From contig QXJR01000022.1 of NCBI GenBank assembly GCA_020975725.1, positions 248,001 to 312,000 of the forward strand: 64,000 nucleotides of DNA. Direction: 5' to 3'. Source of the DNA: Picocystis sp. L7. Lineage: Eukaryota; Chlorophyta; Picocystophyceae; Picocystales; Picocystaceae. Numbering within the stretch: position 1 is the stretch's first letter; the number at the start of each line of letters is the position of its first letter. A program made the translations under genes and the position numbers. Below, piece after piece: positions 1-10,237 of this stretch. A model generated the notes under the pieces. That model saw only the letters and a list, made by a program, of their open reading frames with translations, had not been told where the DNA came from and searched no databases.

Positions 1-41
1 CGCGTGCATGTCAAGGAGCTGGAGAAACCAGAGGATTCAGG

Positions 42-530
42 ATGCAGGAATGCGAGAAGAAAGTGATCCATGTGCTAGAAAGCCTCTGCACCATTGCCAT
101 GCAAGACACCGAACAATGTGTGCAACAGTATGAGGATGCGAGGGTCAAATATGCGCTAGCCAGACATGCTGTCAAAAGAGCGCAGCAGAAGTACAGAGCC
201 AGACCAGCTCTGTACATGCATGAAAAAAGCACCAGGGAAGCCTACGAGTGCCTTGGAGAACAGTGCAAGTCAAAGCTGGCCATGTGCCTCAGCAAAACAG
301 CCGTGGATGTATCCATGGCGTTGCGCGCACACGTCGAGTGCTTTGCGGCTGCAGACGCAAATGCGGGAAACCTGTACACCAACTGCAAGCAACTCATGGC
401 ACCCATGGTCGAAGCCTCGATGGACAGGGCCGGTTATATCCTCTCTGTCAACCGTCCAACACCCACGAAAGCTCTGGCAGACGGCGACACACCACCCCCG
501 TCCGTTGTGGAGCACGAGATCCTGGATTAG
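42..530 (+). CDS. 3' part of an unidentified helical protein (BAR-like?)
   Basis: The frame is open from the left edge of the window, so the gene probably starts outside; the first ATG in view is at 42. About 162 residues are visible. The stretch is rich in Glu, Lys, Arg, Ala and Gln, with regular heptad-like spacing and conserved-looking Cys residues, ending in a Pro-rich acidic tail (VVEHEILD). Long amphipathic helices with a YEDARVKYALARH-type segment recall BAR-domain or other membrane-curvature coiled coils, but no diagnostic motif is present. An intron acceptor could lie near position 40, where the codon phase of the preceding bases differs. Product unknown; the coding call rests on composition and frame length only. 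Confidence 0.45.
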   Translation: MQECEKKVIHVLESLCTIAMQDTEQCVQQYEDARVKYALARHAVKRAQQKYRARPALYMHEKSTREAYECLGEQCKSKLAMCLSKTAVDVSMALRAHVECFAAADANAGNLYTNCKQLMAPMVEASMDRAGYILSVNRPTPTKALADGDTPPPSVVEHEILD

Positions 531-622
531 ATACATACCCCATTTAAAAAAGCACACCACGGACTCGAAGATAAAGTTGCAGGCATTTTTATCCCCCATT
601 TTCCCCACCGCAATATAGGTAC

Positions 623-1300
623 TTATGCTGATCGCATGGCATCCAGGCGAGCATTCAGCTGTCTCATTTCCTCTTCCTCCTCTTCCTCCACTGGAGTTGC
701 TTGTTCTTGCTTGCTACTGGTCGTTGGCATGCGTTCCATGGTTTCCCCTGCAATTTCATCGAGCACCCTTTGCACCTCCACCTCCGTCTCGTCCTCTATG
801 TCGTCCGTGTCTACAGCACTGTCAATCATGTCATCCATCATTTCACTGATGATCCCAGCTTTCATCATTTCTTTGCTCATGTTCTGCATGATGAGTCCTA
901 TTTCCGGTGCTTTGATGAGTTTTCCCATGGCTTCCATGACCTCTGTACTGCTTTGCAGGGAACCTAAGACGCGTGCAGTAGCCACCTGTTCTCCCAAGTG
1001 CATGGAGACAGCCTGCAGTTCTGCTTTATTCTCGTGCAGTCGTGCCACGGTTTTTTTCGAGCTCACGAGCTCCTTGGCAAGTATTTTGGCTGACTGCATG
1101 TCGCTCCTATGAGCCGCTTGCTTGATTTCTTTTTCCACTTTCTTCTGTTCCCTGGAAATTTCGTTGATTTGTCGGTCCAGCTTTCGCCCTTCGGAGCGGA
1201 GCTGTTTCTGCCAGTTCCGCAAAAGCTCCCTCGGTTCGGGCTGTTTGACGAACATCCCTTTTACCTTGGACCACATCCCATCTCCCTTTAACGCGGCCAT
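623..1300 (-). CDS. VPS24: ESCRT-III subunit VPS24/CHMP3
   Basis: Charged, helical Snf7-family protein of about 225 residues. ESCRT-III subunits polymerise on endosomal membranes and drive multivesicular-body budding with VPS4. The segments LLRNWQKQLRSEGRKLDRQI, ILAKELVSSKKTVARLHENK and MSKEMMKAGIISEMMDDMID match plant VPS24 in order. The N-terminal half is basic and the C-terminal half acidic. The tail MRQLNARLDAMRSA fits a MIM1 motif, the docking site for the VPS4 MIT domain. Two starts are possible: ATG at 1300 (MAALKGDGMWSKV) or at 1276 (MWSKVKGMF), and the second fits the usual family N-terminus. The frame stays open further upstream, but that part is non-homologous. No intron is seen. 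The gene is divergent from SDHA. Confidence 0.9.
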   Translation of the reverse strand: MAALKGDGMWSKVKGMFVKQPEPRELLRNWQKQLRSEGRKLDRQINEISREQKKVEKEIKQAAHRSDMQSAKILAKELVSSKKTVARLHENKAELQAVSMHLGEQVATARVLGSLQSSTEVMEAMGKLIKAPEIGLIMQNMSKEMMKAGIISEMMDDMIDSAVDTDDIEDETEVEVQRVLDEIAGETMERMPTTSSKQEQATPVEEEEEEEMRQLNARLDAMRSA

Positions 1301-1708
1301 GTCGACGTTGGACGCGCGCCTGGATGCTGTCCCCTCGCTTCGGAGGGCACCGCGGTTGTTTCCCTTTCGAAACGGCGGTTTTGACCCGAAATTTTCCAAC
1401 CCGACGAAGGGACGCGGAACCGAACCGAATCCGGGTCTGCGGTTGGATTTGAAGGCGGTTTCCAGGACGCATCGATCACGCCAGTTGCTGCCCCCCTTTT
1501 CAAAATCCCTTTTTGACGGTCCGATGGGGGATCGATCCACGTGGGTCCCCGAGCTCCTGGTTCTCCATCCCTTCCATCCCGATGCTTGAAAGGGAACGCT
1601 TGACCCAGCTCTTCTGCTTCGATCCCCAAGGGAAAGGGAAGCGAACCGAACCCAGAAAGGGGGAGGAAATCACACGAGCACGGTTCACCAACGACCGAAG
1701 CGGCCAAC
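1301..1708. promoter_or_regulatory. Divergent promoter between VPS24 and SDHA
   Basis: About 400 bp of G+C-rich sequence separates the two divergent starts. It must hold both promoters and 5' leaders. Several long open frames cross it, but they are compositional and match nothing. No TATA box is evident. Confidence 0.5.
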
Positions 1709-3688
1709 ATGCTCGCGCGCGCTTCGTGCGCCTTCGCCACGCGTCGAGCTGCGATCCAGGCCGCCAGGAAGGCCTCCACGTCGGTAAGGATCGTGCAGAT
1801 CTCCGAGGGGACGAACGGCGGGACGCAGGGGATCGGTCTGATCGGAGCGAACGGGAGGCTGACGCACGCGATGACGTGGTGGGCATGGTAGACCATCCTG
1901 GGATACAAAGTGACCGACCACGAATACGATGCCATCGTGGTGGGAGCAGGCGGTGCTGGATTGAGAGCAGCTCTGGGACTGTCGGAAGCGGGACTCAACA
2001 CCGCCTGCATCACCAAGCTGTTCCCAACCCGGTCGCACACAGTGGCTGCTCAGGGAGGGATCAATGCCGCGCTGGGAAACATGTCGGAAGACGATTGGCG
2101 ATGGCACGCGTACGATACCATCAAGGGAAGCGACTGGCTCGGCGATCAAGATGCTATCCAGTACATGTGCAGGGAAGCTCCCAAAGCTGTCCTTGAGCTG
2201 GAAAACTACGGGCTTCCTTTCTCTCGGACCGAGGAAGGCAAGATATACCAGCGTGCATTTGGTGGACAGAGTCTCGATTTCGGACGCGGTGGACAGGCCT
2301 ACAGGTGCTGTGCAGCTGCGGATCGTACAGGTCATGCCATGCTTCACACTTTGTATGGTCAATCAATGAAGCATAACACCCAGTTCTTCGTGGAATACTT
2401 TGCGCTTGACTTGCTGATGGACAATGGAGAATGCAAGGGTGTGATTGCGATGTGTCTTGAAGATGGATCCCTGCACCGCTTCCGTGCACACAATACAGTA
2501 CTGGCTACTGGAGGGTATGGCAAGGCCTACTTTTCTGCAACTTCTGCTCACACTTGCACAGGTGATGGGAATGCGATGGCCGTCAGAGCTGGCATTCCCC
2601 TTCAGGACCTTGAATTTGTGCAGTTTCATCCCACTGGTATTTACGGCTCAGGTTGCCTGATCACTGAGGGTTCGAGAGGTGAAGGTGGTGTCCTTCGTAA
2701 TGCAGAGGGAGAGAGGTTCATGGAACGATATGCACCAACTGCAAAGGATCTAGCATCAAGAGATGTGGTGTCCAGGTCAATGACGATGGAAATCCGCGAC
2801 GGACGTGGTGTTGGGAAAGAAAAAGACCACATCTACCTTCATCTCAATCATTTACCTCCAGAAATACTGGCTGAACGTCTTCCTGGAATTTCAGAGACTG
2901 CTGCCATTTTTGCTGGCGTTGACGTTACGAAGGAACCTATTCCGGTTATCCCGACAGTACATTACAACATGGGAGGTATTCCAACGAATTACAAAGGCCA
3001 AGTTGTCTCTCCTACCAAGGAAGAACCTGACCATTTGGTACCTGGACTTTATGCTGCAGGTGAAGCAGCGTGTGCCAGTGTTCATGGAGCGAACAGACTT
3101 GGTGCAAATTCGCTTTTAGACATTGTGATTTTTGGTAGAGCATGTGCCTTGAGCATTGCCGAATCTTCCAAGCCTGGAGCAAGTCATAAACCGCTTCCTG
3201 CAGATGCAGGGGAACTTGCAATTGCTCGCGTGGAGAGATTGCGCAGTTCGCAGAATGGGACAGAGCCTACAGCCGATTTGCGCTTGAGGATGCAGAAGGT
3301 AATGCAGAATGATGCTGCCGTATTTAGGACCCAGGCGACCCTTGAAGAAGGCTGCAAGAAGATCGATGAGGTGTACAAATCCTACGATGATGTGCAGGTA
3401 GCCGATAAGGGCCTCGTGTGGAACACCGACTTGATGGAGGCCATGGAGTTGGAGAACCTCTTGCAAAATGCTGTTGTTACGATGCACAGTGCAGAACAAA
3501 GAAAGGAATCACGAGGGGCTCATGCAAGGGAGGATTTCAAGGAGAGGGATGACAAGAAGTGGATGAAGCACACCGTGGGCTGGGTTGACTTGGAGACTAA
3601 AAAAACTAAGATTGATTACAGGCCTGTACACATGCAGCCACTTGATGCAGAGATGGACCATATTCCTCCTAAAGCTCGCGTGTACTAA
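1709..3688 (+). CDS. SDHA: Succinate dehydrogenase flavoprotein subunit, mitochondrial
   Basis: Catalytic subunit of respiratory complex II; it oxidises succinate to fumarate and passes electrons through covalent FAD to SDHB. Two exons: 1709-1783 encodes a 25-residue mitochondrial presequence rich in Ala, Arg and Ser, and 1892-3688 encodes the enzyme, joined in phase 0 across a 108-bp intron (GTAAGG...TAG). The predicted protein has 623 residues, normal for the family. Visible motifs: the dinucleotide-binding [10 protein letters not shown] near residue 42, [13 protein letters not shown] with the His that carries FAD near residue 74, [34 protein letters not shown], and the C-terminal [19 protein letters not shown]-type segment (here with Q). 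Identity to plant SDH1 is very high along the whole length. Confidence 0.97.
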
Positions 3689-5760
3689 TCTAATTTTGCA
3701 AGATATTTGTAACAAACAGCACAGTTTCCCCAGTTGCTGACTCTGTTCGTGCATGTCTTGATTATGTCTCATCCCCATGAAATACATGACAGTGACTCTA
3801 TCTTGGCCTTTGGTAATTGAACAATCAGATTGCACCCTTGGGATACCTTTGTTATTTTATGAGTTTGCCACTAAATGGGCGTGTATACTTTAGTCGAAGT
3901 GGGCATAGACATATGTGCACAGCACAGAGAGATCGGGATGAATGTGCTTATGCATCGCAAGCGGTGGGTAATGGAGGAGTCATTTGTTGCGAGCATGGCC
4001 AGACTTCTATTCTTCGAACGCCTCGCACGTCTGCATCCATTTCAGGTAGACTTTCCTGAATCTGAAACGGATCTTTCAAACTTTGGAGTAGTCAACTAAG
4101 TCTTGCACAAACTGGAATCATACAACTTGTGTTAGTGGGCCTATCAATCCGGGCACCATTGCGACAACACCTCATGGTTTTTGAAACATTAAGGTATCCC
4201 TAGCCTTAATGAAAGGGACGAACAATGGCGATTGCAATGTGCATCTGTCCAATGGGAGATTATGCGGTTGTACAACCCATCTCTTGGTTTGTATCTTCGT
4301 TATGAGGACTAATTTCTTTTGACCCCATCTCTTGTAGATTTCTCGGAATCGATTTTCCCGGAATTATTTTTAGAGCATTCGTCCAACAAAATTGAGGAGA
4401 ATACGCACGATAAATCCTCGTTGGATTGCGACAAAATCAATGATATAAGTACACAAGTAATATGGCTACTCTCTCCATGAACTTGGTCACGATTCATAAG
4501 CATCCAAAATATGGTGGATTTTTGGAATATGATGCGTAGAGCTTCATCCTTGACGATGGGAGTACGTATCTTCTCGCCTCTTTCATGTATAGCCGGCACG
4601 AAAAACAAATGTTCTCTCTCGTAGGTAATAAGCAGAATATAGAAGGCATCCGAATTGAGTCGGAACAACACTCTCCTCCGTTCTTAAATCCACGCCATGG
4701 TTGATTTGTATTTTCTATTGCATAAGAAAGCTAAGGATTTGTTATGAAAGGTACCTCGAATATCAATCAAGATAGGAATAGTTTCTTTTTACGGGGCCAA
4801 GAGATCAAATTGCACCCACATTTCATTGTAAGCGTATTGTTTAGAACTATGTCTACTCCGAGCATGATATTCTTGTCACCAAATTTAACAAAAGATGCGT
4901 CCAAAAGGCGTTGGGAAAGAATAGAGAGGGGACAACTAGAACTCACAACGCTAGATGTGCACATTTGGAAAGCTAGCGTTGAAAAGCAATTGTGCTACTT
5001 CGGGCTGATTCCCATAAAACCTAGGCCAATACAATTATTCCGAGACTTGTTCTTACATGGAAGGCAAGATCAAAATTTTGTTCAATTTCCTGTTTTCGAC
5101 TCCTATATTGTCACCCATTTTGCTAGCCGTCTAAATGTTCGATGGTATCCTCCCACATGTTTTGAAGAATAGCTCTACTCGCAGACACGAAGTTCTTGTT
5201 TGAGTCATTTGGTCGCGATGAAGCCCTTGTTGCCTTTCGAGCTGCCTTCGTTCAATTTGTTTTGCGTCCTTCCAAATTGCAAAAGAAGCCACATCATCTT
5301 GCCCCGTTTTTCCTCTACATCCTCGATGTATAAAATGGAACATTTCTACCATTTAAGGAGTGTGCCGATATGCTTAAAAGGGGGATCGTGCAAAGGTGGA
5401 TTCTTAAAGTCTCAGGACAACGTTCCGTCACATAGAAAAACGCAACTTGCCAACCACCGTCCCCGCTCACTTGTTCTTCGTGAGGAATGGAGTGGATCTG
5501 AGTTTCGAATATTTGTGGTGCACACACCTTCGTTCTAGATTTTTGTTTGAAATGCGATGGAGGGTGAAAATTTCAAGTGTTCACGTTGAGGCGGAAAATA
5601 CGCTGATATCGTTGCTTGCAAGGGAAGCCAATCGCCCAAAACGATTGCATATCACGGAGGGAAGGCCAAGTGAAAGTCAAACAAAGTGTGTTTTTTCTTG
5701 AACAAGGTCGACTCGATTGAACGACCTTGATTGTGCACGGTCACATTTTACGAACCGGGC
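3689..5760. other. A+T-rich, gene-poor island
   Basis: About 2 kb follows the SDHA stop, the first part being its 3' untranslated region. Base composition drops clearly below that of the G+C-rich flanks. Only short frames occur, and none gives a recognisable protein apart from the possible fossil noted separately. It reads as decayed, insertion-prone DNA. Confidence 0.6.
4309..5172 (-). mobile_element. Possible fossil of a Ty1/copia-like LTR retroelement (RNase H region)
   Basis: On the minus strand, around 4770-4830, a short peptide CGCNLISWPRKKK resembles the LISW-x-x-KK segment found near the start of the RNase H domain of Ty1/copia polyproteins. The surrounding minus-strand frames are short and the region is A+T-rich, as expected of an old, heavily broken copy. 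No LTRs, primer-binding site or integrase were recognised, so the boundaries are arbitrary. The family is tentative, since the match is only about a dozen residues. Confidence 0.25.
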
Positions 5761-6181
5761 GTCGCGCCGCAACCAACGCCCGTCTCGTTTTGATCGAGTT
5801 CCCATCATCCGAAAGTATTCTTAGCAGATAGACCGATGGGCAGTGCAGCACCGATCGACAGGTCGTTTCCCGACGTATCGGACAGCAAATGGGGATGTCG
5901 CCTTTCAAGGAAACCAATAGACCCGGGTTCGCCCTCGAAAGATCCTGGGGAAACGAAGCGTCGGACGAAAGAGGGTGAGTTGTTCAGTTACCGACGAGGA
6001 CAGCTGCACTCTTTGTGGACTTCTCAGAAGTCGAGCAAGGGCTCTGCGGTACCTGTCCTTTGACGGCCCATGAAGGCTCCGAAAGCGTTACATTGGGTGG
6101 TGGCCCTCCTCGACCATCGAAGGAAGCGCCATCGGAGGAAGAAGCATCGCAGTTGCGCGCCATTAGGAGTCGTCCGTCGCC
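5761..6181. promoter_or_regulatory. Upstream region of the homeodomain-like gene
   Basis: G+C content rises again here. About 420 bp lies upstream of the ATG at 6182 and presumably holds its promoter and leader. No other gene is seen. Confidence 0.4.
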
Positions 6182-6644
6182 ATGAATCCCGTCATCACCA
6201 CGACTAGCAAGTCTGGACACAAGCAGATGACCGTTTTGGGATCTGGTGGATCCAAGGATTTCTACTTTACGCCGCAGCCTGGGTTGTGGTGCTCCAATCA
6301 GTCGGAAGAAGTGATCCAGAAGCTCTTCGCTGCATACGAAAAGGAGCCATGTACGTTTACCTTCGCGATCTTCACGACCTTTCGACAACAGATTTTGAAC
6401 GAGAACACTGACTCGCACCGCGAAACACCTTGGCCTCGCGTATCGGAGTGCAGATCCTACACCAGAGCAGTACGAGGAAATCGCCAAAGAAGTTGGAGCA
6501 CCAGGGATCTACCAGGTACGTCAAGTCATCTTGCGCATCAAAGCGCTTGTTCCTTGCACAATCTAACACCTGTTTGCAACATTGACACAGGTCGAGTCGT
6601 TCTTCAAGAACATGCACGTGAAGAAACAAGACAACTTTGTGTAG
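6182..6644 (+). CDS. Miniature homeodomain-like protein (94 aa)
   Basis: Three exons are inferred: 6182-6350, 6454-6515 and 6591-6644. Both introns begin GTACGT and end CAG, and the joins keep frame (phase 1, then phase 0). The C-terminal half aligns with a homeodomain. LFAAYEKEPYPTPEQYEEIA covers helix 1 into helix 2, and YQVESFFKNMHVKK takes the place of the recognition helix xQVxxWFQNRRAKxK. The Phe corresponding to F49 and the DNA-contacting Asn51 are kept, but W48 is Phe, Q50 is Lys and R52/R53 are Met/His. The first 35 residues (Ser/Gly/Thr-rich, then FTPQPGLWCSN) match nothing known to me. It could be a small DNA-binding regulator or a dominant-negative partner. The 3' end lies 45 bp from the stop of the convergent neighbour. 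Confidence 0.6.
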
Positions 6645-6689
6645 TAGATTTTCCTCGCACTTGTTGGAAGCAGGGGTGCCTCGTTTGAT

Positions 6690-7320
6690 TCATTTATTGC
6701 CACTTGTAAAAGACGGACACATTTCGCGAAGCAGCGCAACCGAGAAGCAACACAGGAAGTAGTTGCGAAAAATGATCAGCATTTTCTTGTTGGTCTCTGT
6801 GCTGTCTCGGGCACCGCGTGCCTCGATCCACTTGAGGAACTTCCTCGTTCTTCGCTCGAGCATCGGTGAGCTCTCTAGGTATCCGTCATCTTCCATTCCT
6901 TTGAGCGATTTTTCGATGACTTCGATCACACCTTTGCCGTCGAATTCCTTGCACAGGTCCTGGTCCTCCAGCTCTGGACATGCTGCATGGAGCAGTTGGG
7001 ACACGTAGAGTCGATCCTGGGACTGTGTGTGTGCCTCCTGCGACACCTGCGACCTTGCGTTCTCAAACATCTGGACTTTTTCGTCTTCTCGAAGTCCAAG
7101 CCAGCGTTCCACGACCGGAGGCACTGCGTTGAAGTACCTGAGTCGACCAGGTGTCCCACCGTCAGCACTTCCGTTTCTCCTTCCACTTGGATCCGCGCGG
7201 TTCGCGATCCCTCACGCACGCATCGTGGTACTTGGTCCGGAAGTTCCTGCATCTCCTCCTCATCTCCATGGCGATCTGGGCCGTCCCATCCGAAGGCATG
7301 TGCATGTCCAGCGCCTCCAT
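6690..7320 (-). CDS. Orphan protein, 182 aa
   Basis: Two exons are inferred: 7220-7320 (starting at ATG 7320) and 6690-7137. The intron between them starts GTGCGT and ends CAG, and joining gives YHDA-YFNAVPPVVERWLGL in frame. The protein is hydrophilic and mostly helical, with many charged residues (EMRRRCRNFRTKYHD, LERRTRKFLKWIEARG), and ends in a short hydrophobic stretch (IIFRNYFLCCFSVALL). That stretch could be a tail anchor, although charged residues follow it. No family was recognised. The gene is convergent with the homeodomain-like gene, 45 bp apart. The splice consensus and continuous frame support coding. Confidence 0.5.
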
Positions 7321-7575
7321 CCTCGTTCCCGCGAGAACCGAACGGTCGGATGGGCGTCGGTTTCTGTCCCGGTCGACCTCTCTGTCTCCCACACCCTTCG
7401 GATGGACAGGGCCGACCCAAAGGGTGGGGCATCCGCCTTGCCCCAGCCGAAGTCAAGGGACGAAAACCAGCCTGGACATGGACAGCACGGGAAATCCAAT
7501 GCGGATCAGCAGGCAAGTCCAGGTGCAGGAGTACCCTTGGCACTCGGGCATGCCTCTTGGAACATCGCGACGCGA

Positions 7576-8505
7576 TCATAGAGATGCAGGATTGCCCGCA
7601 TCTGGCAAGACTGTCTGGCTTGCACGGAAAAAATCTGCACGCAATGGAGAGATGCTGACGGCACGATCACGGACAGCCTCCACATCGCTTCCGGTCTCAA
7701 TGGTTGTGCTCTCGAAAACACGGATGCCTTCGGGCTTCCAGACAAACTCGTCTCCGGTCTGATCCTCATCTGAAGAGCCGAAAAGGCTACCATAGCTGGC
7801 AAGGCAATCCACTTTGGTGTACCGGATTTCGTACTTCCCATTGAAGCCAGTTCCCAGCGGCACATTTACGTTGTACACCTCTGCTTGAATGATCCCTTCC
7901 TTCTGACTTTCCCAATTTTCCCAAAGCGAAAGCACAACCCCGGACGCGGTACGGCAGGTCGCAAAGATCTCGTCCTCCGTCCAATTCATCCATCCATTGA
8001 AGAAAGGAAACGAAAGTGCAATCGACGGGAAATTGTGTAGAGCACCTTCCATGGCAGCTCCAAGTGTCCCCGAGGAGATCAGAAACGACCTGCCGCAGTT
8101 GTGTCCCACGTTAGGTCCGGAAAGGACCAGGTCCACATCCTTGCTGAGGTGGTGCAATGCAATGTTGACGCAGGCAGCTGGGGAACCACCCTCCACGTAC
8201 ACTGTGTGGTCGTCTCTACGATCCAGACGCAGTGGACCTTTGGACACCGACTTGGAGACGAAGCTCATCTCTCCGGCGGGTATACAGACGTAGCACTCCC
8301 ATCCCAATTCTTCTCGTAGGTGTTTCACCCAAGCGTCGAAGAACGGCGACTTGGGTCCGTCGTCGTTGGTGAGCAGCACTCGCTTGAGTTCTCTATCCTT
8401 TCCCACCGCACTGCATTGGACCTGAGACCTCTTGGACGCATCTCTCATCCTCCTGGTGGCGTTGAAGAGCGACGGACGTGCGCCTCGGAGTGCGCCACAC
8501 GCCAT
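7576..8505 (-). CDS. SurE-like 5'-nucleotidase/phosphatase, organellar
   Basis: Member of the SurE family of metal-dependent nucleoside monophosphate phosphatases. The signature RVLLTNDDGP carries the paired Asp residues that bind the metal; it is followed by SPFFDAWVKHL, SGPNVGHNCGRSFLISSGTLGAAMEG (split here: SGPNVGHNCG, then ISSGTLGAAMEG) and YNVNVP. The chosen start is ATG 8505. The frame stays open to 8631 but has no other ATG there. The first 35 residues (MACGALRGARPSLFNATRRM...VQCSA) look like a plastid or mitochondrial transit peptide. Predicted length is 309 residues, usual for plant SurE proteins. The gene is divergent from SEC11 across a 222-bp shared promoter. Confidence 0.88.
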   Translation of the reverse strand: MACGALRGARPSLFNATRRMRDASKRSQVQCSAVGKDRELKRVLLTNDDGPKSPFFDAWVKHLREELGWECYVCIPAGEMSFVSKSVSKGPLRLDRRDDHTVYVEGGSPAACVNIALHHLSKDVDLVLSGPNVGHNCGRSFLISSGTLGAAMEGALHNFPSIALSFPFFNGWMNWTEDEIFATCRTASGVVLSLWENWESQKEGIIQAEVYNVNVPLGTGFNGKYEIRYTKVDCLASYGSLFGSSDEDQTGDEFVWKPEGIRVFESTTIETGSDVEAVRDRAVSISPLRADFFRASQTVLPDAGNPASL

Positions 8506-8727
8506 TCGTGGTCGCAGGTTCCTTTCCTGGATGAGGTCGGAAGCCCAGCTCCTCCAGGGTCGAACCCGATCGGATTCGGGTCTAATCCGAGGTTCCAACG
8601 CGGCACAGAAGGACGTACGTGCGGGTTCCACTAGGGTTTCGAGCGAGGGAAAGGACAGGGTTCTCAGTCCGGATCCAAGGCTGCCTTCGAGAACGAAATC
8701 GACGCGTTCGTCGCATCACGAGGCGCC
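8506..8727. promoter_or_regulatory. Divergent SurE/SEC11 promoter with telo-box
   Basis: The 222-bp interval between two divergent ATGs contains TAGGGTTT at 8632-8639, the reverse of the plant telo-box AAACCCTA, an element common in promoters of plant growth and translation genes. GTACGTGCGG lies just before it. Confidence 0.45.
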
Positions 8728-9455
8728 ATGGAGAGCCTCAAAGCTTCGTTCGAGAACTTCAAGAACACCAACTTCAGGCAGATGCTGCTGCAGGTGGTCA
8801 ACCTTGGTGCGGAACGATGCGGTCGAGAGGGGGCGAAGGAGGGGACGAAGGCAGAGGACTGACAGGTGGCGGACCGTCGGCTCTACCGTGTGGGCGTGCA
8901 GGACTCGTGGCCACCTCTGCACTTGCCATTTGGAAAGCGATGATGCTCTTCACGTTGTGCGAATCACCGGTACGTGATGAAGGGGCAAACGCAGCCGAGT
9001 GCCGCAGGTCCACATGCCGAGCTGACGTGTGCAGGTTTCGGGTTCTGTTGCAGGTCGTGGTGGTGCTCAGTGGAAGCATGGAACCTGGCTTTTACAGGGG
9101 CGACATTCTCTTCTTGAACATGGGGACGAAAAAAGTGGAAAATGGAGAAATCGTGGTGTTCAATATTGATGGTAGAGACATTCCTATAGTACACAGATCT
9201 CTGAGGGTGCACACAGAACGCAGCACTGGAAGTCAAGAAATTTTGACAAAAGGCGATAATAACTATGCCAACGACCGAGGACTCTACAAACCTGGACAAG
9301 ACTGGTTGCACAAAAAACACCTCATCGGACGGGTGGTCGGTTACTGCCCCTACGTAGGAATGCTGACCATAATAATGAATGACTACCCGGTCCTCAAATA
9401 TCTGTTGATTGGAGTCCTTGGATTTTTCGTCTTAACAAGCAAGGATGAGATGTAA
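8728..9455 (+). CDS. SEC11: Signal peptidase complex catalytic subunit SEC11
   Basis: ER-membrane serine protease that removes signal peptides. Three exons: 8728-8806, 8902-8969 and 9054-9455, with introns of 95 and 84 bp (donors GTGCGG and GTACGT, acceptors CAG). The 182-residue product is the usual SEC11 length. The N-terminus [20 protein letters not shown] precedes the single membrane segment ([16 protein letters not shown]). [20 protein letters not shown] holds the catalytic Ser before Met. [13 protein letters not shown] holds the His that acts in place of Lys, and LTKGDNN holds the Asp. A second hydrophobic stretch, [12 protein letters not shown], lies near the C-terminus. Confidence 0.96.
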
Positions 9456-10237
9456 TTGAGAGACCATACATTGATTAGACATTCACGAATCGCTGTTAAA
9501 TGCGTGACCTGGATGCCTGAGATATTTCAACATGTGAGGTCGTCGGTGTTGCACTGGTGGTACTGGCAAGCAGGAAGGCTGCTTGCCAGCAAGGTAAGTA
9601 CCACTAGGCAACATAATTGATGTCAGCATTCCCATTTCAAGCATCTACCGGCGTGGTGGTTGGTGTACATGTAATTGGTCTCTCGTACGTGGTGTCGATT
9701 GAAAAGAGAAGACGATGCCTTGCATGATTACCTCTGCACACTTTTGTGAGGGCCTTTACGCTCACCAATGGATAGCTTCGTTCTACTAAGTCGACGGACC
9801 CTGAGCTATGTGCCAACCATGCATTGGACCACTCGCATCACAAACTCTCGTCGTAGGGCAGTGAAGGCCATCTGGTGGCGAGCAGCGTCTCAAAATTTCC
9901 GAATCTACACGTCTGTGCCCATTTGCACCAGGAAGAGACCGGACAGCCTTGTCTCCCGCGGGGCGCTCCGGGAGATGTTTTTCAGAGTCTCCCACCCTGA
10001 CGCCCCAGTTGTGGTTCCCCAGCTCAGCAACCGAACGTTTCGATCGTACAAACGAGACGATTGAGAGATCTCGATCGAGCCATCACTACCTTCGCCCCGG
10101 GGGGTGGGGGATGACCTGGGAGTTATGGTCACGACACGTAACCCCACGTGCATTCGAAACGAGAGTGCACCGAACCGTCTGTCGACCTCTCCATTGCCAC
10201 GAACAAGCCACACAGAGCGTGCCAATTGCCTCGTACC
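9456..10237. other. Intergenic region, SEC11 3' side
   Basis: About 780 bp without a recognisable gene. It holds the SEC11 3' untranslated region, the hairpin at 9557-9604 and, further right, the upstream region of the CBS-domain gene. Confidence 0.5.
9557..9604 (+). repeat. Imperfect hairpin (two nested inverted repeats)
   Basis: GTGGTACT at 9557-9564 pairs with AGTACCAC at 9597-9604. Inside it GGCAAGCA pairs with TGCTTGCC across a GGAAGGC loop, with a bulge on the 3' arm. It lies about 100 bp after the SEC11 stop, so it would be in its 3' untranslated RNA. Confidence 0.55.

Noticed and set aside
1513-2196. Open frame across the SDHA start
   Set aside because: It overlaps the SDHA intron and exon 2 in the wrong register; the SDHA frame has unmistakable homology.
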